64,000 nucleotides of DNA, from assembly GCA_964462945.1 (NCBI GenBank), contig CAYWZW010000018.1:1-64000 (forward strand). Reading direction: 5' to 3'. Position 1 is the first letter of the stretch. Each line of letters opens with the position of its first letter. Source of the DNA: GCA-020343675 sp964462945. GTDB lineage: Bacteria > Planctomycetota > Phycisphaerae > Sedimentisphaerales > Anaerobacaceae. A program made the position numbers and the translations under genes. Under the pieces are notes generated by a model. That model ran no database searches, had not been told where the DNA came from, and saw only the letters and a program-made list of their open reading frames with translations. Positions 17,657 to 26,971 of this stretch are shown here, piece after piece.

Positions 17657-18337
17657 ATGCGTGTGCTGATCATTGAGGATGAGGTCAGAATAGCTCGCAA
17701 CATAACCAAGGTGCTGGACGAAGAGTATTCCTGGGCTGCGGAGATTTGCACCGATGGAGAAGACGGACGGCACATGGCTATGACGAATCCCTATGACCTG
17801 ATCATTCTTGATCTGGGCCTTCCCAAAATCGGAGGCATTGAGATTCTCAGGGACCTTCGGGACAGAGGTATGACTACTCCTGTACTTATCTTGACAGCAA
17901 GGGACGATACCCGCGATGTCATTCAAGGGCTTGAAACAGGCAGCGACGATTATGTGGTCAAACCCTTTGATATGAAGGAGCTAATGGCTCGCTGTAAGGC
18001 GTTGGTGCGCCGTTCGTACGGCCGGGCTGCCTCTGTAATAGAGGTCGGAGATATAAGTATAAACACGGCCAGGCATCAGGTCATGTTCCGCGGCAAGCCG
18101 GTACGGCTGTCCGCCATGGAATACCGCCTGCTGGAGTACCTGGCAATGCGAACTGGAGAAGTAGTATCTAAAGCTGATATTGCCGAACATCTGTATAGCT
18201 CCTATGCAGAGAACTTCTCCAATGTTGTGGAGGTGTATATCTGCTCGCTGCGAAAGAAACTTGGGTCGGGATCGAACCGTGAAGTGATTCATACCCTCCG
18301 AAATCAGGGTTACGTACTTGGAGAGCTACACGCATGA
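17657..18337 (+). CDS. OmpR/PhoB-family response regulator
   Basis: Receiver plus winged-helix DNA-binding protein. From the chosen ATG (17657) the receiver starts normally (MRVLIIEDE), with the acidic pair at residues 8-9, the phosphorylation site Asp52 in LIILDLGLP, T near LILTARDD and the conserved Lys in VVKPFD. The C-terminal half is a trans_reg_C domain (LSAMEYRLLEYLAMRTGEVV; VEVYICSLRKKLG; LRNQGYVL). The open frame extends to 17609, with another ATG at 17642, so the start is not certain. It overlaps the kinase gene by 4 bases. Lying 1.6 kb upstream of the arn genes, it may control lipid A modification as PmrA does in enterobacteria; this is inferred from position only. Confidence 0.9.
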   Translation: MRVLIIEDEVRIARNITKVLDEEYSWAAEICTDGEDGRHMAMTNPYDLIILDLGLPKIGGIEILRDLRDRGMTTPVLILTARDDTRDVIQGLETGSDDYVVKPFDMKELMARCKALVRRSYGRAASVIEVGDISINTARHQVMFRGKPVRLSAMEYRLLEYLAMRTGEVVSKADIAEHLYSSYAENFSNVVEVYICSLRKKLGSGSNREVIHTLRNQGYVLGELHA

Positions 18338-19749
18338 TTTGCCTTTCCCTGAAGTGGCGTGTGTCGCTGTGGGTCTCCACCGTGCTGGTGGCCGTTATCG
18401 CCACTGTCTCCATTGTGGCGTATGTCGAGTTTGAAGAATCTCATCTTCGGGAGATTGACCGAACGCTGCTGGCGATGGCTAACGGCATCGCGGCAAGCTT
18501 GGATGACCATGAGAGCAAAGAGGAATCGGCAGAGGAAATTCGTGCAGTCACAGCAATCTCAGACCCAAACACTCCCAATTTCCCATATCGCATTTGGATG
18601 GAGGGTTCTTCCACTGATTGGCTTGCCAGTGATGCGCCAGACAGCGAATACGGACGCTGGTTACGCGAGCTTCCAGGCCGGAGCAGCGCGCCACGAGAAG
18701 AACCTACCTTTGTGAACATCGGACGTCCTCACGATGAATGTAGAGCTGTTTGGATGCGTCACAGGATTGATGAGGAGGGGATCGTGAATATCGTGGTGGC
18801 GGGCTCCAGCCACTTTACTTACCACGAGTTGTATGAGTTTCTGCGGTTGCTGCTCGTTCTGGGGGCAAGCCTTATCGCAGGCTCAGTGGTTGCAATTATG
18901 TGGACCGTTCGATGCGGCCTGCGTCCTATCGATGTGACCGCAAAACGATTGCAGGACATAGCACACCCGAATGTCAAAGAGGCTATCTTCGACGAAAAAA
19001 AGGTGCCGAAGGAATTGCGTCCCTTCGTGCGAGCACTAACCGATATGCTTGACCGTCTGAACAGCGTCTTGCGGCAGCAAAAACAATTTACCTCCGACGC
19101 CGCCCATGAGCTGCGCACGCCTCTAACTTTGGCCAAGAGTACCCTTCAAGCGACCCAGATGCAGCAAAGACAAGCAGATGAATACAGTCACGCAATTGGC
19201 GATGCGCTGGAGGATATTGCCCGCATGGAGCAGCTTATAGGACAACTGCTGGTCTTGGCCCGTATGGACGAAGTTAACGGGCAGACCGCCACTGCGGAGG
19301 TCGAGTTGGATGTGCTGCTGGGCGAGCTTGCAGAAACCTATGACAAGAAGGCAAGGCAAGCGGGAGGCAAAGTGATCCTTGCGGAGCCATCTGCTACAAC
19401 CGTTCGGGGCGATTTGGACGAGTTGGCCCGCCTGTTCGGCAATGTTCTCGACAATGCGGTCAGATATGGGCCGTCCGGCGGGACCGTTCGCATAGCCTTG
19501 AGATGTGGACCTGACGGCTATGCCACCGTGTGCATTCATGACGAGGGAGGGAATATCCCCCCTGACGCGATGCCGCACCTGTTTGACCGCTTCTACCGGG
19601 TGGACCACTCACGTTCCAGTTCGACCGGCGGAGCCGGCCTGGGGTTGGCTATCGCTCGGCAGATCGCCCGTCGCCACAACGGAGATATTTCAATCATCTC
19701 AAGTCCTGACTCCGGCACGCTTGTTTCCATCGGGTTGGCCCGCATATAG
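18334..19749 (+). CDS. Sensor histidine kinase (PmrB/QseC-like layout)
   Basis: 471 residues with two membrane helices (about 12-32 and 170-190) enclosing a 135-residue periplasmic sensor, a HAMP-like linker, the H box FTSDAAHELRTPLT with His258, an N box NVLDNAVRYGPSGG, a D/F region and the G2 loop GGAGLGLAIARQIA. The ATG overlaps the stop of the regulator gene (ATGA), so they are made together. The sensor is rather acidic (DDHESKEESAEEIR), a feature also of metal- or cationic-peptide-sensing kinases, but no ExxE iron motif can be claimed. The arn cluster begins about 200 bases downstream. Confidence 0.92.
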   Translation: MICLSLKWRVSLWVSTVLVAVIATVSIVAYVEFEESHLREIDRTLLAMANGIAASLDDHESKEESAEEIRAVTAISDPNTPNFPYRIWMEGSSTDWLASDAPDSEYGRWLRELPGRSSAPREEPTFVNIGRPHDECRAVWMRHRIDEEGIVNIVVAGSSHFTYHELYEFLRLLLVLGASLIAGSVVAIMWTVRCGLRPIDVTAKRLQDIAHPNVKEAIFDEKKVPKELRPFVRALTDMLDRLNSVLRQQKQFTSDAAHELRTPLTLAKSTLQATQMQQRQADEYSHAIGDALEDIARMEQLIGQLLVLARMDEVNGQTATAEVELDVLLGELAETYDKKARQAGGKVILAEPSATTVRGDLDELARLFGNVLDNAVRYGPSGGTVRIALRCGPDGYATVCIHDEGGNIPPDAMPHLFDRFYRVDHSRSSSTGGAGLGLAIARQIARRHNGDISIISSPDSGTLVSIGLARI

Positions 19750-19955
19750 CGGACCCAGGCCCTATCCAAACCAAATTCCCCATTTTAAATTCAGCCGGCT
19801 TTCCTGAAGTCTTCAGCCTATCTTAAGGTTCCGTAGTTATACTTGGACCAAATAATCGGGGTCTGTGTATGTCGAGGGAGATGTGAAGGACCATGTAGTC
19901 GGCAGTCAGCCGGGGATCGTAGCTCTTGAAAAGTGATTTGACAGGCAGCAACGAT

Positions 19956-21674
19956 ATGATCTTTATCAGGAACGGCTGGCCGGAGGGCTTGCTGCTCTTG
20001 GTAGGCGCTTTGGTTCTCTTATTTTGGGGGATTGGAGACCGCAGCTTGTGGGCTTCTGAAGGGCGATGGGCCGAGATCACGCGCGAGATGTTTATCAGCG
20101 GGGATTTTTTCCATCCAACCATCGGGGGCGAGCCTTACTTTGACAAGCCGCTACTGACGTATTGGCTCATTGCAGCATTTTCGGCCGTAACCGGTCGATT
20201 GGACGAGTTCATCATCCGGCTGCCCAGTGCGTTGGCCGCACTCGTGACGCTGGTCTGTACCGTGTATCTGGGCCGGCGTTTATGGTCTCGGCAAGCAGGC
20301 TGGCTGGCCGGCGGTCTCTTGCTAACCAGCTATGGCCTGCTGATGTATTCACACGTGGCCAGTGCTGAGACGGAGAACCTGGCCGCAGTGATGCTTGCAG
20401 TGACTTGGTACTGGACCCGGCGGCAACGTCCGGGCTTCGTGATGTTTCTCGTCTTCTACCTGATTATGTTTGTTGGCTCTCATACGAAGGGATTGACGGC
20501 GTTCGTGGTGCCGGTGTTAGCGGTACTGCCGGATCTTCTGCGGCAGCGGCGTTGGCGATGGTTGTTGCGGCCGTCGCACTGGCTGGCCCTGGGAATCGGC
20601 GTTGGCGTTTACTTCGGGCCGTTTGTGTGTGCAGCCCTGAGCCGGCCGGAAGGTTATCAGCAAAGCGGGTTGTCCCTGGTGTTTCGGGAAAATATCCTGC
20701 GGTATGTGCAACCTTTCGACCACAAAGGCCCGATTTACCTTTACCTGGGTGCTGTGCCTTTACTAACCTTGCCGTGGGTGCCGATCTTGGTTGGTGCATT
20801 GGTCGCGTCGATTAGCAGTTGGAAAAAGCTTGATGCCAATACTCGCTGGCTGATACAGGCGATACTGATAATCTTTGTCTTCTTTACGCTATCCGGCTCC
20901 CGGCGGAGCTACTACATACTTCCCATTTTACCTTTTTGCATGCTTCTGACGGCGGTGTTCCTGGTGGAACTGGGCCAAGAGTGTGTTAGAACGCATCGAG
21001 ACCGGGGCTTGCGGATCCAAAAACACGCTTTGATCGTTGTGGCCGTCTTGGAATTGGTCCTGGGGCCTGTCGCTGTGTGGTTCCTTGTGAGCAGGAGGGG
21101 TTGGGAATTGCCGAGTCTCTTGGGCTGGTCGTTCCTATTTGTCGCATTGGGGGCCCTGCTTGTGGGCGCCGTCGCATACAGGGTGGCCGGAAGAATGCTG
21201 CGGGGTGGTCAGCCGCAAACCATCTGGGCGTTGATCCTGATGGCGGGCGTCCTCCAGGGTGGCGTTTTTGCCTGGCAGTACAACATTCTGGACTCCTGTC
21301 GCACCGAACGGCCGTTTGCCCTGTGGATGAAGGTGGCAGTTGCATCGTTGCCACGTGAGCGAGTCGCGTTCGTGCATCGATGCGAAGACAGACTGCTTTT
21401 CTATATGGAGTGGGATCCGCCCGTAACACTCCTGACCGATGAAAATGCCTTGCGGGCATTCCTCGAAAGTGACGAACCTGGCATAGTAATCTCCCAGGGC
21501 AGATATGTTACTGAAACGGCTGCGTCAATGTTGCCCTCCCAGCCGGCGTATGCGGAGACCCGCTACACGTGGGAATCTCCAGATGTATGCCAAAAGAAAT
21601 TGAAGGCGTGGCTTATCAATGCGGACCTTTCGCAGATCGCCCTGGAGAGTCAGGAGGCGAATCGTGCGAAGTGA
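19956..21674 (+). CDS. arnT: ArnT-like lipid A aminoarabinose transferase (GT83), copy 1
   Basis: Multi-pass membrane glycosyltransferase expected to move L-Ara4N from undecaprenyl phosphate to lipid A. After the first membrane helix comes DRSLWASEGRWAEITREMF, corresponding to the catalytic first periplasmic loop (the D/E-R-Y-A-E region of GT83), then FDKPLLTYWL. About a dozen hydrophobic segments and a soluble C-terminal domain follow. The start at ATG 19956 gives MIFIRNGWPEG before the first helix; the frame opens at TTG 19926. It is the first gene of arnT-arnB-arnC-arnA-arnD, and its end overlaps the arnB start. It is more diverged from enterobacterial ArnT than the second copy at 28014, and may act on a different acceptor. 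Confidence 0.82.
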   Translation: MIFIRNGWPEGLLLLVGALVLLFWGIGDRSLWASEGRWAEITREMFISGDFFHPTIGGEPYFDKPLLTYWLIAAFSAVTGRLDEFIIRLPSALAALVTLVCTVYLGRRLWSRQAGWLAGGLLLTSYGLLMYSHVASAETENLAAVMLAVTWYWTRRQRPGFVMFLVFYLIMFVGSHTKGLTAFVVPVLAVLPDLLRQRRWRWLLRPSHWLALGIGVGVYFGPFVCAALSRPEGYQQSGLSLVFRENILRYVQPFDHKGPIYLYLGAVPLLTLPWVPILVGALVASISSWKKLDANTRWLIQAILIIFVFFTLSGSRRSYYILPILPFCMLLTAVFLVELGQECVRTHRDRGLRIQKHALIVVAVLELVLGPVAVWFLVSRRGWELPSLLGWSFLFVALGALLVGAVAYRVAGRMLRGGQPQTIWALILMAGVLQGGVFAWQYNILDSCRTERPFALWMKVAVASLPRERVAFVHRCEDRLLFYMEWDPPVTLLTDENALRAFLESDEPGIVISQGRYVTETAASMLPSQPAYAETRYTWESPDVCQKKLKAWLINADLSQIALESQEANRAK

Positions 21675-22815
21675 CTTTTTGCCTTTTTCCCGGCCCTCCA
21701 TCAGTGAAAAGGATATTGCTGGTGTTGTGGAAGTTCTTCGTTCCGGCTGGCTGACAACCGGTCCGAAGACGGCCGAGTTTGAACAGGCATTTTGTGACTA
21801 TATTGGATGCCCCGGGGCTGTGGCGCTGTCCTCAGCAACCGCTGGAATGCACCTTGTTCTCGAAGCGCTGGGCATTGGCGCTGGAGACGAAGTCATAACG
21901 CCATCGATGACGTGGGTTTCTACTGTGAATCTGACTGTTCTTGCGGGCGCCACCCCCATTTTCGTCGATGTGGACCGCGATACACTGATGGCTTCGCCCG
22001 AATCTATAGAGGCGTGCCTGACGGCCAGGACACGGCTTATCGTCCCGGTGCATTTTGCCGGGGCGCCGGTAGATATCGAGCCGATTCGCAAGCTGGCTGC
22101 AAGCAAGAACGTTTTGCTTGTTGAGGATGCCGCCCATGCTCTGGGCACGCAATATAAGGGCGAGCGGGTTGGCTGCAGGGGAACTTCGATTTTTTCTTTT
22201 CACCCGATCAAGAACATCACCACCGGCGAAGGCGGGATGTTTTGCTCGGATGATCTGGAGCTGGTAAATCGTATTCGGCGGCTGAAGTTTCATGGTCTTG
22301 GGGCGGACGCTCATGATCGCCACACCCAGGGCAGGTCTCCACAGGCCGAGGTGCTGGAGCCGGGCTACAAGTACAACATGACGGATATATCGGCTGTCCT
22401 GGGGACAAGTCAACTGGCGCGAGTGGATGCTTTCAACAATCGCCGGGCGGAGCTGGCCATGAGATACCGCGAACGTCTGGAGCAGGTCGATGAGATTCTG
22501 CCGCTTTGCGACCCACCGTACTCGATAAAGCACGCCTGGCACCTTTTCATTGTGCGCCTGGACACGGACAAAACCAGGCTGAGCCGGGATGATTTCATGC
22601 GGGAGCTTAAACAGAGGAATATCGGAACCGGACTTCACTTCCGCGCCGTGCACCTTCAGAAGTATTACACCGAATCAATGGGCACACGCCGCGGCATGCT
22701 GCCGAACACCGAGTGGAATTCAGACCGGATCTGCTCGCTTCCACTTTTTCCGGAGATGACTCTTGATGATGTGGATGATGTCGTGAATACGATCAAGGAG
22801 GTTTTGAGTAAATGA
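21664..22815 (+). CDS. arnB: UDP-4-amino-4-deoxy-L-arabinose aminotransferase
   Basis: PLP enzyme of the DegT/DnrJ family that aminates UDP-4-keto-pentose. The start is GTG 21664, with AGGAGG six bases upstream, giving MRSDFLPFSRPSISEKDI, the standard ArnB N-terminus; it overlaps arnT by 11 bases. The PLP lysine lies in FHPIKNITTGEGGM, and VEDAAHALGTQYKG and SSATAGMHL are family motifs. About 383 residues, normal length. The next gene, arnC, overlaps by 4 bases. In the pathway it acts on the product of the ArnA decarboxylase domain encoded further down the same operon. Confidence 0.92.
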   Translation: MRSDFLPFSRPSISEKDIAGVVEVLRSGWLTTGPKTAEFEQAFCDYIGCPGAVALSSATAGMHLVLEALGIGAGDEVITPSMTWVSTVNLTVLAGATPIFVDVDRDTLMASPESIEACLTARTRLIVPVHFAGAPVDIEPIRKLAASKNVLLVEDAAHALGTQYKGERVGCRGTSIFSFHPIKNITTGEGGMFCSDDLELVNRIRRLKFHGLGADAHDRHTQGRSPQAEVLEPGYKYNMTDISAVLGTSQLARVDAFNNRRAELAMRYRERLEQVDEILPLCDPPYSIKHAWHLFIVRLDTDKTRLSRDDFMRELKQRNIGTGLHFRAVHLQKYYTESMGTRRGMLPNTEWNSDRICSLPLFPEMTLDDVDDVVNTIKEVLSK

Positions 22816-23807
22816 ATGAGGCAGATGTGATATCCATTGTTGTCCCTGTTTTTAACGAGCAGGAAAACCTCCATGAGTTGATTCGGCGATGTACAGAATC
22901 CTGCAGCGGGATGGGAAGGCCGTTCGAGCTCATTCTTGTGGACGACGGCAGTGCAGACTCCTCGCCGATGATCATCACAGAAGCGGCCGAACAGGAGGGC
23001 GGCAAAGTTGTAGGGGTTTTGTTGAATCGAAATTATGGCCAGCACGCTGCGGTTATGGCAGGCTTTGCGGAGTCAAAAGGCGACATTGTTGTGACCCTGG
23101 ACGCTGATTTGCAGAACCCCCCGGAGGAAATTCCCAAGCTGGTCAAGAAGATGGAGGAAGGATTTGACGTAGTCGGCAGCGTTAGGGTCCCGAGGTGTGA
23201 CAGCTTTTTCCGCAGGCTTGCTTCCCTCATAGTCAACAAGGTCGCCCAAAAGGCCACGGGTGTGGTTATGCACGATTACGGCTGTATGCTGCGTGCCTAC
23301 CGCCGGCACATAGTGGGTGCCATGCTTCAGTGTGACGAGAGAAGTACATTTATCCCCGTGCTGGCCAACAGTTTTGCCCGGCAGGCGACAGAAATTGAGG
23401 TACGCCATGAGACGCGTTCCAACGGTCAGTCAAAGTATAGTCTGTGGAAGCTCATTAACCTTCAGTTTGATTTGCTAACCAGTATGACAACGTTCCCCCT
23501 GCGGGTCCTGAGCGTCCTGGGCGCCGTGATATCGACGGCGGGCGTGGGATTCGGCGTCTTCCTGCTGATCATGAGGTTGATTCATGGACCGGCATGGGCC
23601 GCCGAAGGCGTCTTCACGCTCTTTGCTGTTCTCTTCATTTTCGTGGGTGCTCAATTCGTTGGAATGGGCTTGCTCGGAGAATATATCGGTCGAATCTACC
23701 ACGACGTCAGGGCCAGACCCCGCTACTTTGTACATAGGGTAGTTGGGCGAGGCGAGAAGCACGAAGACGCGATGCGGACTCAAATAGAGTCGGAGGTCAT
23801 GATATGA
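22812..23807 (+). CDS. arnC: Undecaprenyl-phosphate 4-deoxy-4-formamido-L-arabinose transferase
   Basis: GT2 membrane glycosyltransferase that loads formylated Ara4N on undecaprenyl phosphate. The N-terminal GT-A domain shows VVPVFNEQENL, LVDDGSADSS, the NYGQHAAVMAGF block and DADLQNPPEEIP. Two C-terminal membrane helices (about residues 235-260 and 270-295) precede the GEYIGRIYHDVRARPRYF tail typical of ArnC and other Und-P transferases. 331 residues. ATGA overlaps on both sides couple it to arnB and arnA. Confidence 0.93.
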   Translation: MNEADVISIVVPVFNEQENLHELIRRCTESCSGMGRPFELILVDDGSADSSPMIITEAAEQEGGKVVGVLLNRNYGQHAAVMAGFAESKGDIVVTLDADLQNPPEEIPKLVKKMEEGFDVVGSVRVPRCDSFFRRLASLIVNKVAQKATGVVMHDYGCMLRAYRRHIVGAMLQCDERSTFIPVLANSFARQATEIEVRHETRSNGQSKYSLWKLINLQFDLLTSMTTFPLRVLSVLGAVISTAGVGFGVFLLIMRLIHGPAWAAEGVFTLFAVLFIFVGAQFVGMGLLGEYIGRIYHDVRARPRYFVHRVVGRGEKHEDAMRTQIESEVMI

Positions 23808-25903
23808 AGTCTGTCGTTTTGGCCTATCACAATATCGGTTGTGTCGGAATCAAAGCCCTGCTGCGGAACGGCTTCCAGATCGCCGCCGTTTTTACCCACA
23901 AGGATAACACGCGGGAAAATGTCTGGTTTGATTCCGTGGCGGAGCTTGCCGCATCGCGGGGCATTCCCGTTTTCGCTCCCGATGATATCAACCATCCGTT
24001 GTGGGTAAAGAGGATCAAAGAGCTCGCCCCGGACATCATTTTCTCCTTCTATTACAGAAACATGATCAAACAGCCCATTTTGGACACGCCGCCTGCCGGG
24101 TGTCTCAATCTGCACGGTTCCCTTCTGCCAAAATACCGGGGCAGATGCCCGATCAACTGGGTTCTGGTCAAGGGGGAGAAAGAAACGGGTGTGACCCTGC
24201 ATTACATGACTCCGAGGCCGGATGACGGTGACATCGTCCATCAGAAAAAGATCACGATTACCGACGACGATACGGCCAGGTCCTTGCATGACAAAGCCGC
24301 TCAAACGGCTTCCATTTTGCTTGACGAGGTACTGCCGCAACTGAAGAATGGAACGGCACTGCGAGAACCTCAGGACCATTCAAAGGCAACGTACTACGGC
24401 GGCCGAGGCCCGGCGGACGGCCACATCGACTGGACCACTGAAGCCGAACGGGTCCGGAATCTCGTCCGTGCCGTGACCCGACCATACCCGGGCGCTTTCA
24501 GTTATATCGCCAACGAGAAATGCGTGTTCTGGACGGTTTCTAAAGTCCCTCACTACGGAGAAACATTGGACCCCGGCACCGTCGTCTCGACAGATCCTCT
24601 TGTGATTGTATGCGGCAGGGATGCGGTGCGCGTGGATTTTGGCCAGACGGAAAAAGGGGTGTATGTGAACGGCGCCCAACTGGCTCACGAGTTTAACTTG
24701 GCTAAAGGCATGAGATTCGGCCCCAGTTCAAATAGTCGGATTGAAATGACCAAGAAGAAGCACGTCCTGATTCTTGGAGCCAACGGCTTCATCGGCAGTG
24801 CCTTGAGCGAGCGCCTGCTCCGCAACGAAAAATACGAGGTCCACGGGATGGACCTTCGGTCAGACTACATTGGACATTTGATTGGCAGGCCTGGATTTCA
24901 TTTTGAAGAAGGTGACATCTCAATCCATCGCGAGTGGACGGAATACCATATCAGGAAGTGCGATATCGTGATTCCTCTGGTGGCTATTGCAACGCCGATC
25001 GAATATACGCGCAATCCGATAGGTGTGTTTGAGCTGGATTTTGAAGAGAATCTGCGAGTCGTCCGGTATTGTGTGAAATATAAAAAGCGGATCGTTTTCC
25101 CGTCCACCTCTGAAGTGTATGGCATGTGCGACGAGAAAGAATTTGATGAAGACAACTCCAAACTGGTTCTGGGGCCCATCCGGATGCAGCGATGGATATA
25201 TTCGTGCTGCAAGCAATTGCTCGACAGGGTCATCTGGGCCTACGGACAGAAAGAGGGACTCCAGTTCACTCTGTTCCGGCCGTTCAACTGGATCGGGCCC
25301 AAGCTGGATAGCCTAACTTCTGCGCGAATCGGCAGCTCCCGTGCCATCACACAACTGATTCTCAATCTTGTGGAAGGCACACCCATTCTGCTTATTGACG
25401 GTGGAAAGCAGAAACGCTGCTTCACGGACGTCTCAGATGGCATCGAGTGCCTGTATCGAATAATCGAGAATAAGAAAGGCGTCTGTGACGGCAAGATAAT
25501 CAACATTGGTGATCCCGATAACGAGGTCAGCATCAGGGGGCTTGCAGAGATGCTGTTAGCCAAATTCGAACAGCATCCGCTTCGTCCGAAGTTTCCTCCT
25601 TTTGCAGGTTTTCGGCTGGTTGAGAGCAGCTCCTACTACGGAAGCGGCTACGAGGATGTACAGTACAGAAAACCAAGCATCCGGAATGCAAAGAAACTGC
25701 TTGGCTGGGCGCCCGCCGTCAATCTGGAGCAGTCTGTCGAACAGACACTCGATTTTTTCCTGCGGGAGAGCATAGAGTGTGCAGAGTTTGTGCAGCGTTC
25801 GGAGTCGAGGCCGCCAGGTCCACATAAAATAGTTTCGGTGTCCCACGATGGTGATAAGAAGTCCCCGGAGTTGAAGGTTCATGAAAGTGGGCTTGAGGAT
25901 TGA
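23804..25903 (+). CDS. arnA: Bifunctional UDP-L-Ara4N formyltransferase / UDP-GlcA decarboxylase
   Basis: 699 residues, against 660 for E. coli ArnA. The N-terminal formyltransferase has the catalytic triad at the same numbers as E. coli: Asn102, His104 (NLHGSLLPKYRG) and Asp140 (MTPRPDDGD). The C-terminal decarboxylase starts near residue 320 with the NAD loop GANGFIG and carries Glu437 (STSEVYGM) and Tyr466-x3-Lys470 (YSCCK). It oxidises and decarboxylates UDP-glucuronate, then formylates the aminated product. About 40 extra residues at the C-terminus are polar and look unstructured. It overlaps arnC by 4 bases and arnD by 23. Confidence 0.95.
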   Translation: MKSVVLAYHNIGCVGIKALLRNGFQIAAVFTHKDNTRENVWFDSVAELAASRGIPVFAPDDINHPLWVKRIKELAPDIIFSFYYRNMIKQPILDTPPAGCLNLHGSLLPKYRGRCPINWVLVKGEKETGVTLHYMTPRPDDGDIVHQKKITITDDDTARSLHDKAAQTASILLDEVLPQLKNGTALREPQDHSKATYYGGRGPADGHIDWTTEAERVRNLVRAVTRPYPGAFSYIANEKCVFWTVSKVPHYGETLDPGTVVSTDPLVIVCGRDAVRVDFGQTEKGVYVNGAQLAHEFNLAKGMRFGPSSNSRIEMTKKKHVLILGANGFIGSALSERLLRNEKYEVHGMDLRSDYIGHLIGRPGFHFEEGDISIHREWTEYHIRKCDIVIPLVAIATPIEYTRNPIGVFELDFEENLRVVRYCVKYKKRIVFPSTSEVYGMCDEKEFDEDNSKLVLGPIRMQRWIYSCCKQLLDRVIWAYGQKEGLQFTLFRPFNWIGPKLDSLTSARIGSSRAITQLILNLVEGTPILLIDGGKQKRCFTDVSDGIECLYRIIENKKGVCDGKIINIGDPDNEVSIRGLAEMLLAKFEQHPLRPKFPPFAGFRLVESSSYYGSGYEDVQYRKPSIRNAKKLLGWAPAVNLEQSVEQTLDFFLRESIECAEFVQRSESRPPGPHKIVSVSHDGDKKSPELKVHESGLED

Positions 25904-26807
25904 CGTCGATACTTTCAGAGGGACTAGGTACGGCGTGCCGAACCTGTGCAAGCTTTTGGCCGGCCATTCCATAATCGCGACATTCTTCTTCTCGGTTGGC
26001 CCGGACAATATGGGCCGGCACCTATGGCGGCTGCTCCGGCCCGCATTCCTCTGGAAGATGCTCAGAACGAGAGCTGCAAGCCTATACGGATGGGATATTC
26101 TTCTGAGAGGCACGTTCTGGCCGGGACCCGTCATCGGGGAAAGGCTCGGCCCCATAGTACGCTCGACGTTTGAGGCCGGCCATGAGGTCGGCCTGCATGC
26201 GTGGGACCACCATGCGTGGCAGGCCCGCATCAATGCCATGGACGACGATGCCCTCTACGGCGAACTTAAAAAAGGCTACGATCTGCTCGCAAAAATTCTC
26301 GGAAGACCTCCTACCTGTTCGGCTGTACCCGGATGGAAGTGCAATGAGGCGGTTCTTCTGGCCAAGAGTCGTTTTCCATTCGAGTATAACAGTGATTGCA
26401 GAGGTCAGAGCATATTTCGGCCTATCGCAGGCGGCAGAGAGCTTCTTCAACCGCAGATTCCTGTTACCCTGCCGACATACGATGAAGTGGTTGGCCGTAA
26501 CGGCGTGACGGATAGCAACTACAATGACTACATGCTTTCCCTGCTTGACCCTGCGAAGCTCAATGTGCTGACAGTGCACGCTGAGGTCGAGGGCATTGCC
26601 TGCCTGGAGATGTTCGAGCAATTCGTGAAGAGGGCTTCCTCAAAAGGCTTCTCGTTCGTTCCTCTGGGAGTCTTGCTCGAAGAATACCCACAAAGTGACC
26701 CTACTACCATCGCTGCAAGAGAAATCCCCGGGCGTCAAGGGTGGGTTTGCTGTCAGTCAGATTCCTCCGTTCTATCGCCAGAGAACCGAATTCTAGAGAT
26801 GCGCTAA
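25881..26807 (+). CDS. arnD: 4-formamido-Ara4N-phosphoundecaprenol deformylase
   Basis: Polysaccharide-deacetylase-fold enzyme that removes the formyl group from Und-P-L-Ara4FN before transfer. The metal-binding Asp appears in LRIDVDTFRGTRYGVP and the His pair in GHEVGLHAWDHHAWQ. AVPGWKCNE and LTVHAEVEG are ArnD motifs, as is the end REIPGRQGWV. 308 residues, usual size. It starts 23 bases inside arnA. With arnA, B, C and T this completes the biosynthetic core. No arnE/arnF flippase or UDP-glucose dehydrogenase gene is in the window. Confidence 0.93.
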   Translation: MKVGLRIDVDTFRGTRYGVPNLCKLLAGHSIIATFFFSVGPDNMGRHLWRLLRPAFLWKMLRTRAASLYGWDILLRGTFWPGPVIGERLGPIVRSTFEAGHEVGLHAWDHHAWQARINAMDDDALYGELKKGYDLLAKILGRPPTCSAVPGWKCNEAVLLAKSRFPFEYNSDCRGQSIFRPIAGGRELLQPQIPVTLPTYDEVVGRNGVTDSNYNDYMLSLLDPAKLNVLTVHAEVEGIACLEMFEQFVKRASSKGFSFVPLGVLLEEYPQSDPTTIAAREIPGRQGWVCCQSDSSVLSPENRILEMR

Positions 26808-26971
26808 TGGTGACGTTATATCCAAAACTGCGAAGACAAACAGGGATTGCGTGGTACTGGCTCCGAAATTTGACCTTCAAGGACCAGATTTATCAAGCGT
26901 CGCTGTTTTATCGTGGACCAAAACCGAAGGAATCCTGCCGTTGGAAGTCGAATCTTATTATTGGCTTTTAG
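26807..26971 (+). CDS. Possible 54-residue basic protein
   Basis: The ATG overlaps the arnD stop (TAATG) and reads MVTLYPKLRRQTGIAWYWLR, basic and aromatic, ending at 26971 inside the next gene. There is no good ribosome site beyond AGAGATG and no family recognised. It might be a coupled small membrane-binding protein or chance. Confidence 0.25.
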   Translation: MVTLYPKLRRQTGIAWYWLRNLTFKDQIYQASLFYRGPKPKESCRWKSNLIIGF